64,000 nucleotides of DNA from the NCBI GenBank assembly GCA_018398815.1, contig JAFLJL010013966.1, forward strand, positions 1 through 64,000. The letters run 5' to 3'. Under the pieces are notes generated by a model, which did not search any database, was not told the DNA's origin, and saw only the letters and a program-made list of their open reading frames with translations. This DNA is from Conus ventricosus (lineage: Eukaryota; Mollusca; Gastropoda; Neogastropoda; Conidae). This document shows positions 43,724 through 52,976 of this stretch, piece after piece. The position numbers and the translations under genes were made by a program. How positions within the stretch are numbered: position 1 is the first letter of the stretch; the number at the start of each line of letters is the position of its first letter.

Positions 43724-43818
43724 GACTGGTGAGTTGATTTTAACGTGGTGACAGCCCTGATGTGGCCCTCTGCGGTCGGCTGGGCTATAAGCAACATTAT
43801 CTTATTTTATCTTATCAC
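41344..43818 (+). mobile_element. LINE copy D, 5'-truncated at the RT fingers, best-preserved sequence
   Basis: Runs from ACGTGTGGACTACAGGTTGC (RT) to a TTATC/TTATTTTATC tail. No target-site duplication is found. The 3' UTR (43612-43818) contains a T run of about 28 (43693-43720) and the conserved 3' terminal block CCCTGATGTGGCCCTCTGCG. Nearly free of errors, so it serves as reference for the family here. Confidence 0.93.
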
Positions 43819-43819
43819 A

Positions 43820-44631
43820 TTCTTCAAAGAGGGACTTTCTGGTTCTGTCGGATTCGCTGTCAGCTTTGGAAGCCATAGCTGGCCGCAACCTTCAGCATCC
43901 AGAACTTTTGCATTTCTTTGAACTTTTTAGCAAGTTGAAAGCGGACGGTTACAACATTACTCTTGCTTGGGTTCCTGGTCATGTTGGCATCGGCGGGAAC
44001 GAAATGGTTGATCGTTTAGCCAAGAACGCCACAAGAGAAACTGTCCAACATTTATACCCCTGTTCCAGATGTGAACCCAAAATTAACGATTATGTGAGAG
44101 ACCTCTGGCAGGAGGATTGGAACACACAGACGAGTTACAACTCTTTCAGATCCGCCAAACCTTAGGATTCCTCCCATCCACGTCGGAGGTCGAAAGAGAA
44201 ACGTTCTGTGCCGGCTGCACACCGGACCATTCGTATTTACCCATGCTTACCTTTTAAGAGTGAAGAAGCTCCGTGGTGCATTCATGTCATGCCTACTCAC
44301 AATGAACATGTTCTTTTAGAGTGTTGGACTTGCACGATGTGAGACCAAACATTTTACAGCGGAGTCCATGAAGATCGTAGTTCAGGGATGTCCGCTGATG
44401 TGATCCTTGAGTTTTTGGGAGAGATTAACTTTTTCATTGATTTAAGATTTTTACGGATAAAGATTTTTAAACAAAGTTTCTGGTGCGTTTGTAGCGATGT
44501 CATTTATGAGATGTATTGAAAAGTGGTTTTTTTTTTTTTTATATATGACTGGTGAGTTGATTTTAACGTGATGACAGCCCTCATATGGCCCTTTGCGGTC
44601 GGCTGGGCTATAAGCAACATTATCTTATCTC
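43820..44631 (+). mobile_element. LINE fragment (RNase H to tail) abutting copy D
   Basis: Begins at CATTCTTCAAAGAGGGACTT one or two bases after the tail of copy D. It is open for 99 codons (SLSALEAIAG-like through WVPGHVGIGGNEMVDRLAK), then gathers deletions from about 44030 on. The 3' UTR (TGATATGG-type, T run 44526-44540) resembles copies C and F rather than D, so it is a separate subfamily. Ends TTATCTTATCT at 44631. Confidence 0.88.
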
Positions 44632-45046
44632 CTATGCCAAGTATAGAAGCCTCATGGAGTTCCCCTTCTCCTTTTGTGCAAAAAATGCATATCTTCTGAA
44701 ATGTATCACCCTGGTCACCTCTGCGCCCCTTCTTGTCACTAGATGTGCCTGAGGATCCCGCTTCTTCAGCATCTCTCTTTCTTCTTAGTCTTTCCAGTTT
44801 GTGGTCATTAAATTTGTCATAACATGATTTGTGCCACTGTGCTTTGTTGGACACAAAATCCTGAACAGAAATGCTGTCGTCAAAGGGCAAATGCACGGGC
44901 AGTTGATCCAGACGTCTGAATTCACGTGTGCTATTCAAAAATTTTCTGTAGGCTTCTGTTTTGTCACCAGGACGTGGATTCTTCAGCGGGCATCTCAGCT
45001 GTTCACCAGTAGTCTCCTGGCAGATTATGCATGTAGACCAGTCCAT
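44632..45046 (-). CDS. N-terminal exon of an unknown Cys-rich protein, truncated by a LINE
   Basis: ATG at 45046: MDWSTCIICQETTGEQLRCP, then FLNSTREFRRLDQLPVHLPF, WHKSCYDKFNDHKLERLRRK and CIFCTKGEGELHEASIL. The C-x2-C / C...WH-x3-C layout followed by a second C-x2-C is a domain I recall from many uncharacterised mollusc and cnidarian proteins; no function is known to me. Reading beyond SILG enters the antisense of a LINE tail at 44631, so the real gene is cut there. The exon itself is intact. Confidence 0.6.
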
Positions 45047-45430
45047 GCTGTGCTTTCAGTCAAAACCTGCAACACACCAAATCTCCATTTAAGCCACATT
45101 GAAGAAAAAAACAAAAAAAACAAATCAAAAGTGAGCAAAAATATATTTTAATTGACATATTCCAGTAACATCAGCTTTTTTGGTTTAAGAATGTTAAAAA
45201 TGCTGTGAAATTGCTAAAAGAATTTTTAAAAAATTGCAAGGAAGGGTTTGCTAGGATTGTTTCAATGTTAGGATCTGTTAACGTGTGACGCGTGACAAAC
45301 ACGCGTCACGTGACTACAAACAAAAGCATGCACGTGGTGGCTCCATCTCTTAATTTGACCTTTAGTATATGAGGAACCTTCACACCAAGTTTGAGCATTC
45401 TGTCCAGTTGGTCCCCATGTTTTCCTCACG
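45047..45430. other. Unassigned segment with a short palindrome
   Basis: AT-rich, no gene. GTGACGCGTG (45285-45294) and CACGCGTCAC (45300-45309) form a perfect 10-bp inverted repeat around ACAAA, next to a second CACGTGAC; a transcription-factor site cluster is possible. Confidence 0.5.
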
Positions 45431-46527
45431 CTACGCAACTATACAGTCTATGGTTCCCCCAGGGCTGTGGAGGATTGTCTTTGTGGGCTGTATTGGGGGC
45501 TGAGGTTTCAGTTTATCGTAGGTGTCATGTGACATGATAGAGACATCAGCCCCAGTGTCTATTTTGAAGGTGGCAGTACTGCTGCCAAGGAACAAGTCAA
45601 CAGTCCAAGGGAGATCACCATTGGTAATAGAGCAGAGGTAGTACTCATCTTCCTCTCCTTCCTCCACCCACGGCTCGCGGCGCTGGTCAAAAATTTCATT
45701 CACAGACTTGCTACCCTTACAGGCCTGCGAGCGCGCGAAGTGATTTTGCTTGCCACAAGCTTTACAGTCCTTTCCGTAGGCAGGCAACGCCGTCTCGCGT
45801 GAGAGCCCGCACAAAACCTGCAGTTGTGGATCAGGCCTCCCCGTTCGTTGCCATTTCGCTGGTATCCGGCGCTGGCGCCCCTCTCACTTCTGGGACCACG
45901 CGGTGCGGTATGGCCTCGCCCCCTGCTGGGTTTCCCGCCGCGAGACTGGTGATGGGGTCGGCTAACTGCGGACACCTCCTTCTCATTCTCTCTTTGTGTT
46001 TTTAGCTGCAACTTGATCATTTCACTGTGCCTTGCTGTTTGCACTGCCCCTTGCAGGGTAAGTTCACTCTCCATTTGAAGCTTCTCTGAAAGTTCTTGGT
46101 CACACACTCCAAGCACAAGTCTGTCCCTGATAGTAGCCTCTCTATTCTCGAATTCTGCTAATTCCTACAGTTCATAGAGAGCACGCACATATTCCTCAAT
46201 GCTTTCCCCAACCTGTTGGCACCGTCTGTGAAACACTGCACGTTCATGGATGACATTTCGTTTAGGCGCAAAATAGTCCGTGAAACACTGTTCCACAGTT
46301 GTATAGTCTTTCTGTTGGTCGGCCGTCAACCCTGTACCGTTAATTAAGAGTTGATTGAAGATCTTGTCTGCCTCTAGGCCCATGCAGTACACCAGGCTGG
46401 CCACTTGGACTTCACCAGATTTCTTGTGTAGCTCTGACACTAACCGGTAACGGCGGAAATAGTCTCTCCACGCCGGCCATCGGGATGGCTCCCGAAAGTT
46501 GAAGCTTTTCGGCGGTTTAAAAGACAT
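45431..46527 (-). pseudogene. Gypsy-like LTR retrotransposon gag and protease (incomplete)
   Basis: Start at MSFKPPKSFNFREPSRW (46527). The capsid-like part contains FNQLLINGTGLT and FTDYFAPKRNVIHERAVFHR, and the RR-rich spacer is GRGHTAPRGPRSERG. Zinc knuckles are CRFCAGSHARRRC and CKACGKQNHFARSQAC, then the aspartic protease motif FKIDTGADVSIM. An in-frame TAG interrupts at about 46166 and a frame change lies near 45783, between the knuckles. The protein ends after GGTIDC at 45431: reverse transcriptase, RNase H and integrase are absent, so the element is truncated. Its primer-binding site lies just upstream. Confidence 0.85.
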
Positions 46528-46568
46528 TGTAAACACTTAACTTAACTTCACAGGAGAAATCAATGCTT

Positions 46569-46582
46569 CACTTCTGACACCA
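46569..46582 (-). other. Primer-binding site (tRNA-Leu-like) of the gypsy-like element
   Basis: On the minus strand TGGTGTCAGAAGTG directly follows an LTR end ...AAAACA. It is complementary to a tRNA 3' end CACTTCTGACACCA, which fits leucine tRNAs as I recall them. Distance to the gag start is about 40 bp. Confidence 0.65.
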
Positions 46583-47040
46583 TGTTTTGTCAGGATGCAC
46601 CATACACACACACCTCGTATGTCAGGACAGACAAAGGGAGAAATATCCCTCAAGCGAGCTTACCACAGGACACACGTCTTACAGTGGGGAGAGCTCTGGC
46701 CGAAGTGCCGCCAGTTTATTCTGCACAATGGTCGTTTCCCGGATGCTTAGGATGTGAGTCATGCATGCATATTCATAGTGGGTAGAACCATAGACACACA
46801 CTCTCAGTCTCTACAAGTTGGTCTCCTCACAAACACGGCGTACGGCGAGGGGTTAGCTCCTATACAAAAACCATGGGTTACTGTACACCCACGGCGTACG
46901 GCGAGGGGTTAGCTCCTATACAAAAACCATGGGTTACTGTACACCCACGGCATACGGCGAGGGGTTATTCCTTCTTATAAAGCATGGGTTTCTGCACACC
47001 CACGAAGTACAGCGCGCAAAATTTTAGGCGACGTACGGGA
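46583..47040 (-). repeat. Part of the LTR / leader of the gypsy-like element, with 56-bp minisatellite
   Basis: The LTR inner end is TG...CA-compatible at 46583. The outer limit is not identifiable. Within it, units of 56 bp (start ACGGCGTACGGCGAGGGGTT) begin at 46835, 46891 and 46947, with a fourth partial at 47002; the first two are identical. The tract could also be an unrelated minisatellite next to the LTR. Confidence 0.6.
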
Positions 47041-47045
47041 AAGGT

Positions 47046-47431
47046 TAAATTAGCAGAAATAGCAGTAACAGCCCTGGTGTTGGCATTGAAGACAATCTGT
47101 CAATCCACAAACAAGAACTTTCTGATTTTGTCTGATTCGCTGTCAGCTTTGGAGACCATAGCTGGCCGTAACCTCCATCATATTGAACTTCTACACTTTT
47201 TTTTTTACTTTTTACTTACGTTGAAAGCGGAAGATCACAACATCGTTCTGGCTTGGGTTCCTGGTCATGTTGGCATCGGAGGGAATGAAATGGCTGATCA
47301 TTTGGCCAAGAGTGCCACAACAGGGAAACTGTCTAACATATCTATCCCCTACACAGATTGAAAACCAAAAGTTAATGATTATGTCAAAGACCTCAGGCAA
47401 GAGGAATGGACCTTACAGACGGATAACAAAC
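47046..47431 (+). mobile_element. LINE copy H (diverged subfamily), left part before the Tc1 insertion
   Basis: Open frame of about 100 codons: ALVLALKTICQSTNKNF, LSDSLSALETIAG and WVPGHVGIGGNEMADHLAKS, an RNase H domain about 25 percent different from copy D. It ends in GATAACAAAC, where the Tc1 element begins; the sequence resumes at 49087. Confidence 0.88.
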
Positions 47432-47433
47432 TA

Positions 47434-49084
47434 AGCTAGTCACAAAAAGTTAAGGGCCAGACAGAAAAACTCTCTAAGGGCCAGACAGAAAAACTCTCAC
47501 CAAAATAAAACGACATAACGCAGAGGAAAACAGCTTATACCGTATTTTATTTCATGTCTTTAGCTTTCATGTCAATGCCATTGCAATTGTGTCAATTCAA
47601 TTTTTCTGGACAAAATCAAGGATCAAACATCATAACCCCTCTTTTTGAAAATCACAAAATTGACAATTCACAAGAAAGTTTATTGAAAAGCTTCAGTAGT
47701 GCGTATGTCCGCCATTTGCACCCACACATACCACGCATCTAGGCCTCATGGACTGGATCAGAGTCACAAGGGTCTGTTGAGGCATGGCGTTCCACTCCTG
47801 CAGCAGAAATTGGAACAGTTGGTGGAGGTCAACAGGAGGAGGTGGTTGTCGTGGACGCGGCGTTCCAGATGGTCCCAAAAGTTCTCAATAGGGTTCAAAT
47901 CTGGCGAACGCGATGGCCAGTCCATTCATGGAACCTGCTGCTGCCTCAGGTAGTCGTTCACCACACGGGCGCGGTGTGGAGTGGCGTTGTCGTCCATGAG
48001 GGTGGCACCGGGTCCCATGGCTTGCAGAGTGGGGATAATCAACGGGCTCACGATTTCATCTCTGTACCTTACGCCAGTAAGTCTGCCTGGCACAAGGTGA
48101 AGGGGTGTCCTGCCATGAAGGTGGATGCCTCCCCATACCATCAGGGAGCCGCCTCCATAGCGATCGTGCTCACGAACACAGCCATCAGCAAGCCTCTCCC
48201 CTGGACGACGCCAGACGCGTACCCAGCCATCTTTTCGGGACAGGGAGAATCTTGACTCATCGGTGAAGAGGATGGTGCTCCATTGCTGCCTCGTCCATCG
48301 CTGATGACGTCGACACCACCTCCTTCTGGCCTGTCGATGGTGCTGTGTTAGTGGGAGACGGACGGTGGGCCTTCTTGACCGGAGGTTGAAACTGTGAAGG
48401 CGACCTCGGACGGTCTGGCGACTTACGTTGATGTAAGTCGTTCTTCTCAGCTCCTGTCTCAGAGTGGTTGCATTGATGGTTCTGCTGCGGACTGCTGTCA
48501 GCATCAAGTAGCGATCGTCTTGCCTGTTGGTGATTCTTGGCCGCCCTGAGCGTGGTCGTTCCTCGGCTCTTCCAGTGTCTTGGTATCGCTGGTGAAGGCG
48601 TTGAATGACTGAATGGCTCACTCCCAGACGTCTTGCCACCTCTCTTCCAGAAATGCCATCTTGGAGCCATCCCAGAGCCCGGCCGCGATCTAGTGTTGAC
48701 AGTTTTCGTCTTGGAGGCATGGTTATTGCAGCCCCGATTACCGGTCATTTTATACCCACCGCAGGCAAATTGTCATTGAAAAGTGTTCAACATAGGCAGG
48801 CCTTGCACGTGCACTGTGCCGATTTATCAATTCAAAACTGCTGTGTAATCTGCGCCTGGCCAAACTTCATGCATTATTCACGGATTTTTGGTGTTTTGGC
48901 TGAGCGCATATTCTCGACCCGAAAAATGCGTCGTCTGAAAGATTATTTCGGTCATACAGTGTGGTGTGTGAGCTGTCAGAATAGCTCAGAATGAAACACT
49001 CTGCGCTTTGTTTTACGACCATTCAGACCCATTACTTAGAGTACCCCAAAATCTAAGGTGGCCCTTAACGTTTTGTGACTAGCT
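47434..49084 (-). mobile_element. Tc1-like DNA transposon (complete, ~1.65 kb, DD34E)
   Basis: Flanked by TA on both sides (47432-47433 and 49085-49086), the Tc1/mariner signature; removing it rejoins LINE copy H exactly. Terminal inverted repeats of about 25 bp: AGCTAGTCACAAAAAGTTAA left, and the complement of TTAACGTTTTGTGACTAGCT right. A 24-bp word (TAAGGGCCAGACAGAAAAAC) is duplicated in tandem at the left end (47451-47500). Confidence 0.93.
47693..48720 (-). pseudogene. Tc1-like transposase pseudogene (one nonsense, one frameshift)
   Basis: The transposase cuts and pastes the element. ATG at 48720. An N-terminal helix-turn-helix pair (REVARRLGVSHSVIQRLHQR, RPRSGRPRIT) is followed by a second DNA-binding region ending SLQ-like. 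The catalytic domain has FTDESRFSL (first Asp), LMDDNATPHRA (second Asp) and SPDLNPIEN (Glu), 34 residues between the last two, i.e. DD34E. A TGA at about 47923-47925 interrupts before the WPSRSPDLN box, most simply a CGA-to-TGA transition, and one frame change near 47835 precedes the C-terminus LLQEWNAMPQ...CVGANGGHTHY. Otherwise intact, so inactivation looks recent. Confidence 0.92.
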
Positions 49085-49086
49085 TA

Positions 49087-49604
49087 TTTAAAATCCATCC
49101 AAACCTGAAAGACTTTTTACAGATGTTCCTGAGGCGGCCGTAAAGATGAAACAGTCTTGTGCCGCTTGCACACAGGCCTCTCGTTTTTTGCCCATTCTTA
49201 TCTTTTACCACTGACAGTGAAACATATTCTTTTAGACTGTTGGGACTTGCACGATGTGAGACGTAAACACTTTACAGCAGACTCCATGAAAACCCTGTTC
49301 AGAGATGTCCCACCTGATGTGATCTTTAGTTTCTGAAAGAGATTAATATTTTTCATCTGATCTAAGATTTTACAGAAGAAAGATATTTAACGAAGTTTCT
49401 GGTACGCTTTTAGAAGATGTGTTTTAAAGAGATGTGTGAAAGGTTTTTTTTGTGTGTTTTTGTTTTTTGTTCCCTCTAAGGGTTGGGAGTTTTTTGTTTT
49501 TTTCTTTTATGACTTATGATTTGATTTTAACATGGTAACAGCCCTGATATGGCCCTTTGCGGTTGGCTGGGCTATAACCAACATTACCTTACCTTACCTT
49601 TTTT
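49087..49604 (+). mobile_element. LINE copy H, right part (ORF2 end, 3' UTR, TTACC tail)
   Basis: Continues the LINE after the Tc1 with TTTAAAATCCATCCAAACCTG and the zinc-knuckle region, which has lost about 45 bp (CTTTTACCACTGACAGTG). The 3' terminal block CCCTGATATGGCCCTTTGCG is present, but the tail is TTACC, not TTATC. Confidence 0.85.
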
Positions 49605-49946
49605 TTTTTGTTTTGTTTTGGATGACTTGTGAGTTGATTTTAACATGGTGACAGCCCTGATATGGACCTTTGCGGTTGGCTGGGCGATAACCAACATTAC
49701 CTTACCTTACCTTACCTTTTTTTTTTTTTTGTTTTGTTTTGGATGACTTGTGAGTTGATTTTATCATGGTGACACACAGACAGCCCTGATATGGCCTTTT
49801 GCGGTTGGCTGGGCCATAAGCAACATTACCTTCTCTTACCTTGATGATGACTTGTGAGTTGATTTTAATGTGGTGACAGCCCTGATAAAGTGATATGACC
49901 CTTTGCAGTTGGCTGGGCTACAAGCAACATAACCTTACCTTACCAT
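49605..49946 (+). repeat. Array of three further LINE 3' tails
   Basis: Three ~100-115-bp units follow the tail of copy H. Each has a T/G-rich run (absent in the last), GACTTGTGAGTTGATTTTA, CCCTGATA(T)GG and a TTACC-type tail. Each begins directly at the preceding tail. Either ultra-short insertions or tandem duplication of the tail. Confidence 0.85.
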
Positions 49947-50217
49947 TGACCATCATTGTGGGGTATGATTCATACATGAATATTCATAAGGTGACAGGAA
50001 GTACCTCAGAATAATGGTCAAAAACTTGTTCTGTGCTTTTGTAATAAAACAATGACATTGTGTTAAATTTCATAGGCCTACTAACTGCCAGTGATATCTT
50101 AAGATTACTTGTGGTATGTTTAACAAAATTGTTCATGCACGTTGGTTTGAAGATTGTGTTAAATAAATAAATTTGAAAGAGATACTTGCACTGTTGCTCT
50201 TCATTGTATAAATGTTG

Positions 50218-50259
<42 letters not shown>

Positions 50260-52090
50260 GGACACAGAGAAAGCTATGTTACACAAATTATTGAGATGCA
50301 AGCAGTGTTTCCCACAAAGTATATTATGCTTCACTGAAGAACAAAAACGGGAGAGGGACTGTTTGTTTTTAGCACTGTGCACACATGGATGCACACATTT
50401 TTCACAGACCAATAATTAGATAAACTCAATGATCTATGGCTACTGGAGTTTCCTTTAGAGCAATTCAAAGATAATTTGCAAGACTTAAATAAAGACTAAG
50501 CAGCCAAAGGTTCGAACGCACAAGAAAAACACAATTAAGACACCATTTGAAAAAGAATTTATTCTACTGCTAAAAAATGAAGAAACAAAAGTGTCACTTG
50601 TACAGTCTTACAGCGCAGCCACTCAAATGATGACAAACCAAAGTGCAGTTATTTCAAAAGCATTTGAAATGATGTATGGTTGCACTTATGTTGTTCTTTT
50701 GCAAAACAACAGCACTTGCAAGTTACATGTCCCATTTTAATGAAGAAAAAAAAACAGTCCAAAAATTTGGATGCTTGTGACAAACACATTCTGTCCGTCT
50801 CTGTCTCTCATGTTGTTAAAACAACTGCACATAAGACTACAAATCTGTCTGTAATAATGCCTCTGTATATTGTCATTTAATGCACTGATTTCCAGAGCAT
50901 GGAAATCGACTTGCCAGCATATGATTGACATTTCCGGTTTTTTTTTTCAAACAAGCATGCGATTAGTCAGGGTGTTTTTGGTCATGAAATAAACACCTGA
51001 CAACCATCATAGCCTGAAAGGGATTTTAGAAAGAATAAGGTTATATTCAAACACTAATCCTTCAAATCTGCACCAAAAAAATCTAAATCAATAGAAACTG
51101 AAAAAGTACAACACTTCTTTTATTATGAAAAAAAAAGCTCAGTAATCAATTATCTGTAGTTGGGAATGCCAGCCCTTTTGATTAATTTTTCTTTTTCATA
51201 CCCAGATCAGTTAGGAAAAATATGAAGTGAGGAAGGTTACATAATTATACATATATAAGTGCATAAGATATAACGCAAAATACATCAAAAAGGGCCATAC
51301 AGGCAAATGTGCAACGCGTCATGGACAGCAGGTGCCCAATCAAATGCGTATCTCACTACCTTGATGCCAGTCTGCAAACAATCGGCTCACATGTCAAAAA
51401 CTGTGAAAAACAAAAAAAGAGTGGGGAGGGATTTCTGGAAGAAGAAAACAAAATACTGGATCAGAAAGTCGGAAAGAAATTTGATGCAAAGGAAAATGGG
51501 GGGAGTCAGAGGGATAGACTGTAGAAAGTTGCAAGCACAGAGCTTCCATGTGGAGGAAAAAGAAAGAGTACCAACTGACCCTACTTTTAAAAAACTGTTA
51601 AAACAGGACACAGACCAAAAAAAGTGACCAAACACCGGTGTCTGTAGTTCTCTGACTAAACAAAGGTGTCTGTAGTTCTCTGACCTGGTTAACGCCAGCA
51701 TAATGCCTGGTTAACGTCAGGATATTTTTAAAGGAAGCATATAATTTAGCCATATCATGTAATTTCAGACCAAAAAGAAATTTCACAGTATTATCGTTAT
51801 CATTTGCCTCATTTCCATCAATAATCAAAAAATGAAAAGAAAGTCTCTAATTCTCAACTTTGCCATGTCCTGCTTTCATGGTGTCCTCAGTTTGTGTTGA
51901 TTAACAAGTTATCCAGAATATTTTCCAAGTATTTTTGTGTACAATAGGTCTTTTTCATTTTTAAAAATAGGCCAGATAGGTCAGTTTTTTTTGTTTTTTT
52001 TAATGAACTTCAAAATGTTGCACTGTATGGTGAATTTTGTGTCAAATTTGGTAATCTGTACGCCATTGACGACTGTGACACTTGTACAAC
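49947..52090. other. Unassigned unique-looking segment
   Basis: AT-rich DNA with no recognisable coding exon; open frames of 60-140 codons lack motifs, and the longest (minus, 49984-50412) is partly a microsatellite translation. Contents: (GA)n at 50221-50258, and direct repeats GGTGTCTGTAGTTCTCTGAC (two copies, about 51637-51685) followed by CCTGGTTAACG (two copies, about 51685-51717). Confidence 0.4.
50221..50258. repeat. (GA)n microsatellite
   Basis: About 19 uninterrupted GA units. Confidence 0.97.
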
Positions 52091-52242
52091 TTTCAGTCAC
52101 AGCAGATTTCCCTGCGTGGAAATCGGCTGCTCTCCCTGGGGAGAGCGTATTGCCACAAGAGCAGCACCTACCCATATATATATCCTTTTTCCTGTATATA
52201 TGTGTATATTTGTTTCCCTATGAGTGCCGTTTTCTAGAAATT
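52091..52242 (-). mobile_element. tRNA-derived SINE, distal part (split by LINE E)
   Basis: TTTCCCTGCGTGGAAATCGG and CTGCTCTCCCTGGGGAGAGC are familiar to me from a common gastropod repeat. The sequence continues without a gap after removal of LINE E (TTCTAGAAATT then TTGCCAGGGACAA at 58678). The boundary near 52091 is approximate. Confidence 0.65.
52232..52242. repeat. Target-site duplication (left) of LINE E
   Basis: TTCTAGAAATT, identical to 58667-58677; sets the LINE 5' end at 52243. Confidence 0.9.
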
Positions 52243-52300
52243 CCCTCCGGGGGGTTACGACCTTGTCGTGGTCGGAGGGTTTGCGTGGTCCAGTGATCCC
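52243..52300 (+). ncRNA. Candidate HDV-like self-cleaving ribozyme at the LINE 5' end (copy E)
   Basis: P1: CCCTCCG (52243-52249) with CGGAGGG (52273-52279), 7 bp. P2: GGGGTTA (52251-52257) with TGATCCC (52294-52300), 7 bp counting G-U pairs. P3: ACC (52260-52262) with GGT (52270-52272), loop of seven bases TTGTCGT. Order P1, P2, P3, P3', P1', P2' is the HDV double pseudoknot, and P1 begins on the first base of the element, where such ribozymes cut in other LINEs. A weakness: only 14 bases between P1' and P2', with no clear P4 stem or canonical catalytic-cytosine context. Confidence 0.5.
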
Positions 52301-52976
52301 TTAGGCTCTGCTGGCGGGGCATCAATACTTGGAGATAGGCTGTTTTTTTCATACTGCTTCTAGGCCTGAGAGGTGCAGATGCTGTTTGGCCTAAGCGTAA
52401 CGTGGTAAGGAGTTGATGCCCCTGGTAGGGCTTCCCATGTCAGATAGGCTAAGGGTGAGGATCCTGACTAAGAGTAACCCGCCTTTTCTCCTTTTCTTGT
52501 TTTCTGCCTCCCTTATTTGGCCCTTTTCTATCTTCGTCTCCCCTTCAAGTCTTCTTTCCACACTCCTTTTCTCTCTGTGGTCTCTTAAGATCCGCCGCGT
52601 TTGCCGTGCGGTGCGACCTGTGTCGGAGGGGAAGAGATCCTGGTGATTGAGAGGGCCAGCGCTCTCAACACATCACTTTGGCTCGGACCTCTCCTAGACA
52701 GGGAGTACACTTTGGCCCGGGTGTACTAATCGGCTCCCCTTCTTGGGGCTGGGCCAAGACAGACAGTCCCCTTGCGGCCAAGTAAACCCCTGCAGTGCTC
52801 AGCTCTCTGTTCCCGGGAGTTGAGCATGATCAGGGGGGATAGGGTTGGTGGTGTCTGTGTGTCGTATGTCTCTCCCGAAGCCTGGAAGGGTCAAGACATT
52901 GGTTTCTTGGCCCTGGCCCCTTAGTTGGACTCCAAGGTGGGTGGGTAAGGGAGAGATGAATCACAATAAACTAAAT

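Noticed and set aside
45799..46005. Plus-strand frame of 68 codons in the gypsy-like element
   Set aside because: Antisense of the Arg/Gly-rich gag spacer.
47842..48255. Plus-strand open frame of 137 codons
   Set aside because: Antisense of the Tc1 transposase, whose minus-strand reading has the complete DD34E motif set.
48257..48748. Minus-strand open frame of 163 codons
   Set aside because: Overlaps the transposase in another frame; low-complexity, no motifs.
50186..50419. Open frame across the GA microsatellite
   Set aside because: An Arg-Glu repeat peptide produced by translating (GA)n; no gene evidence.
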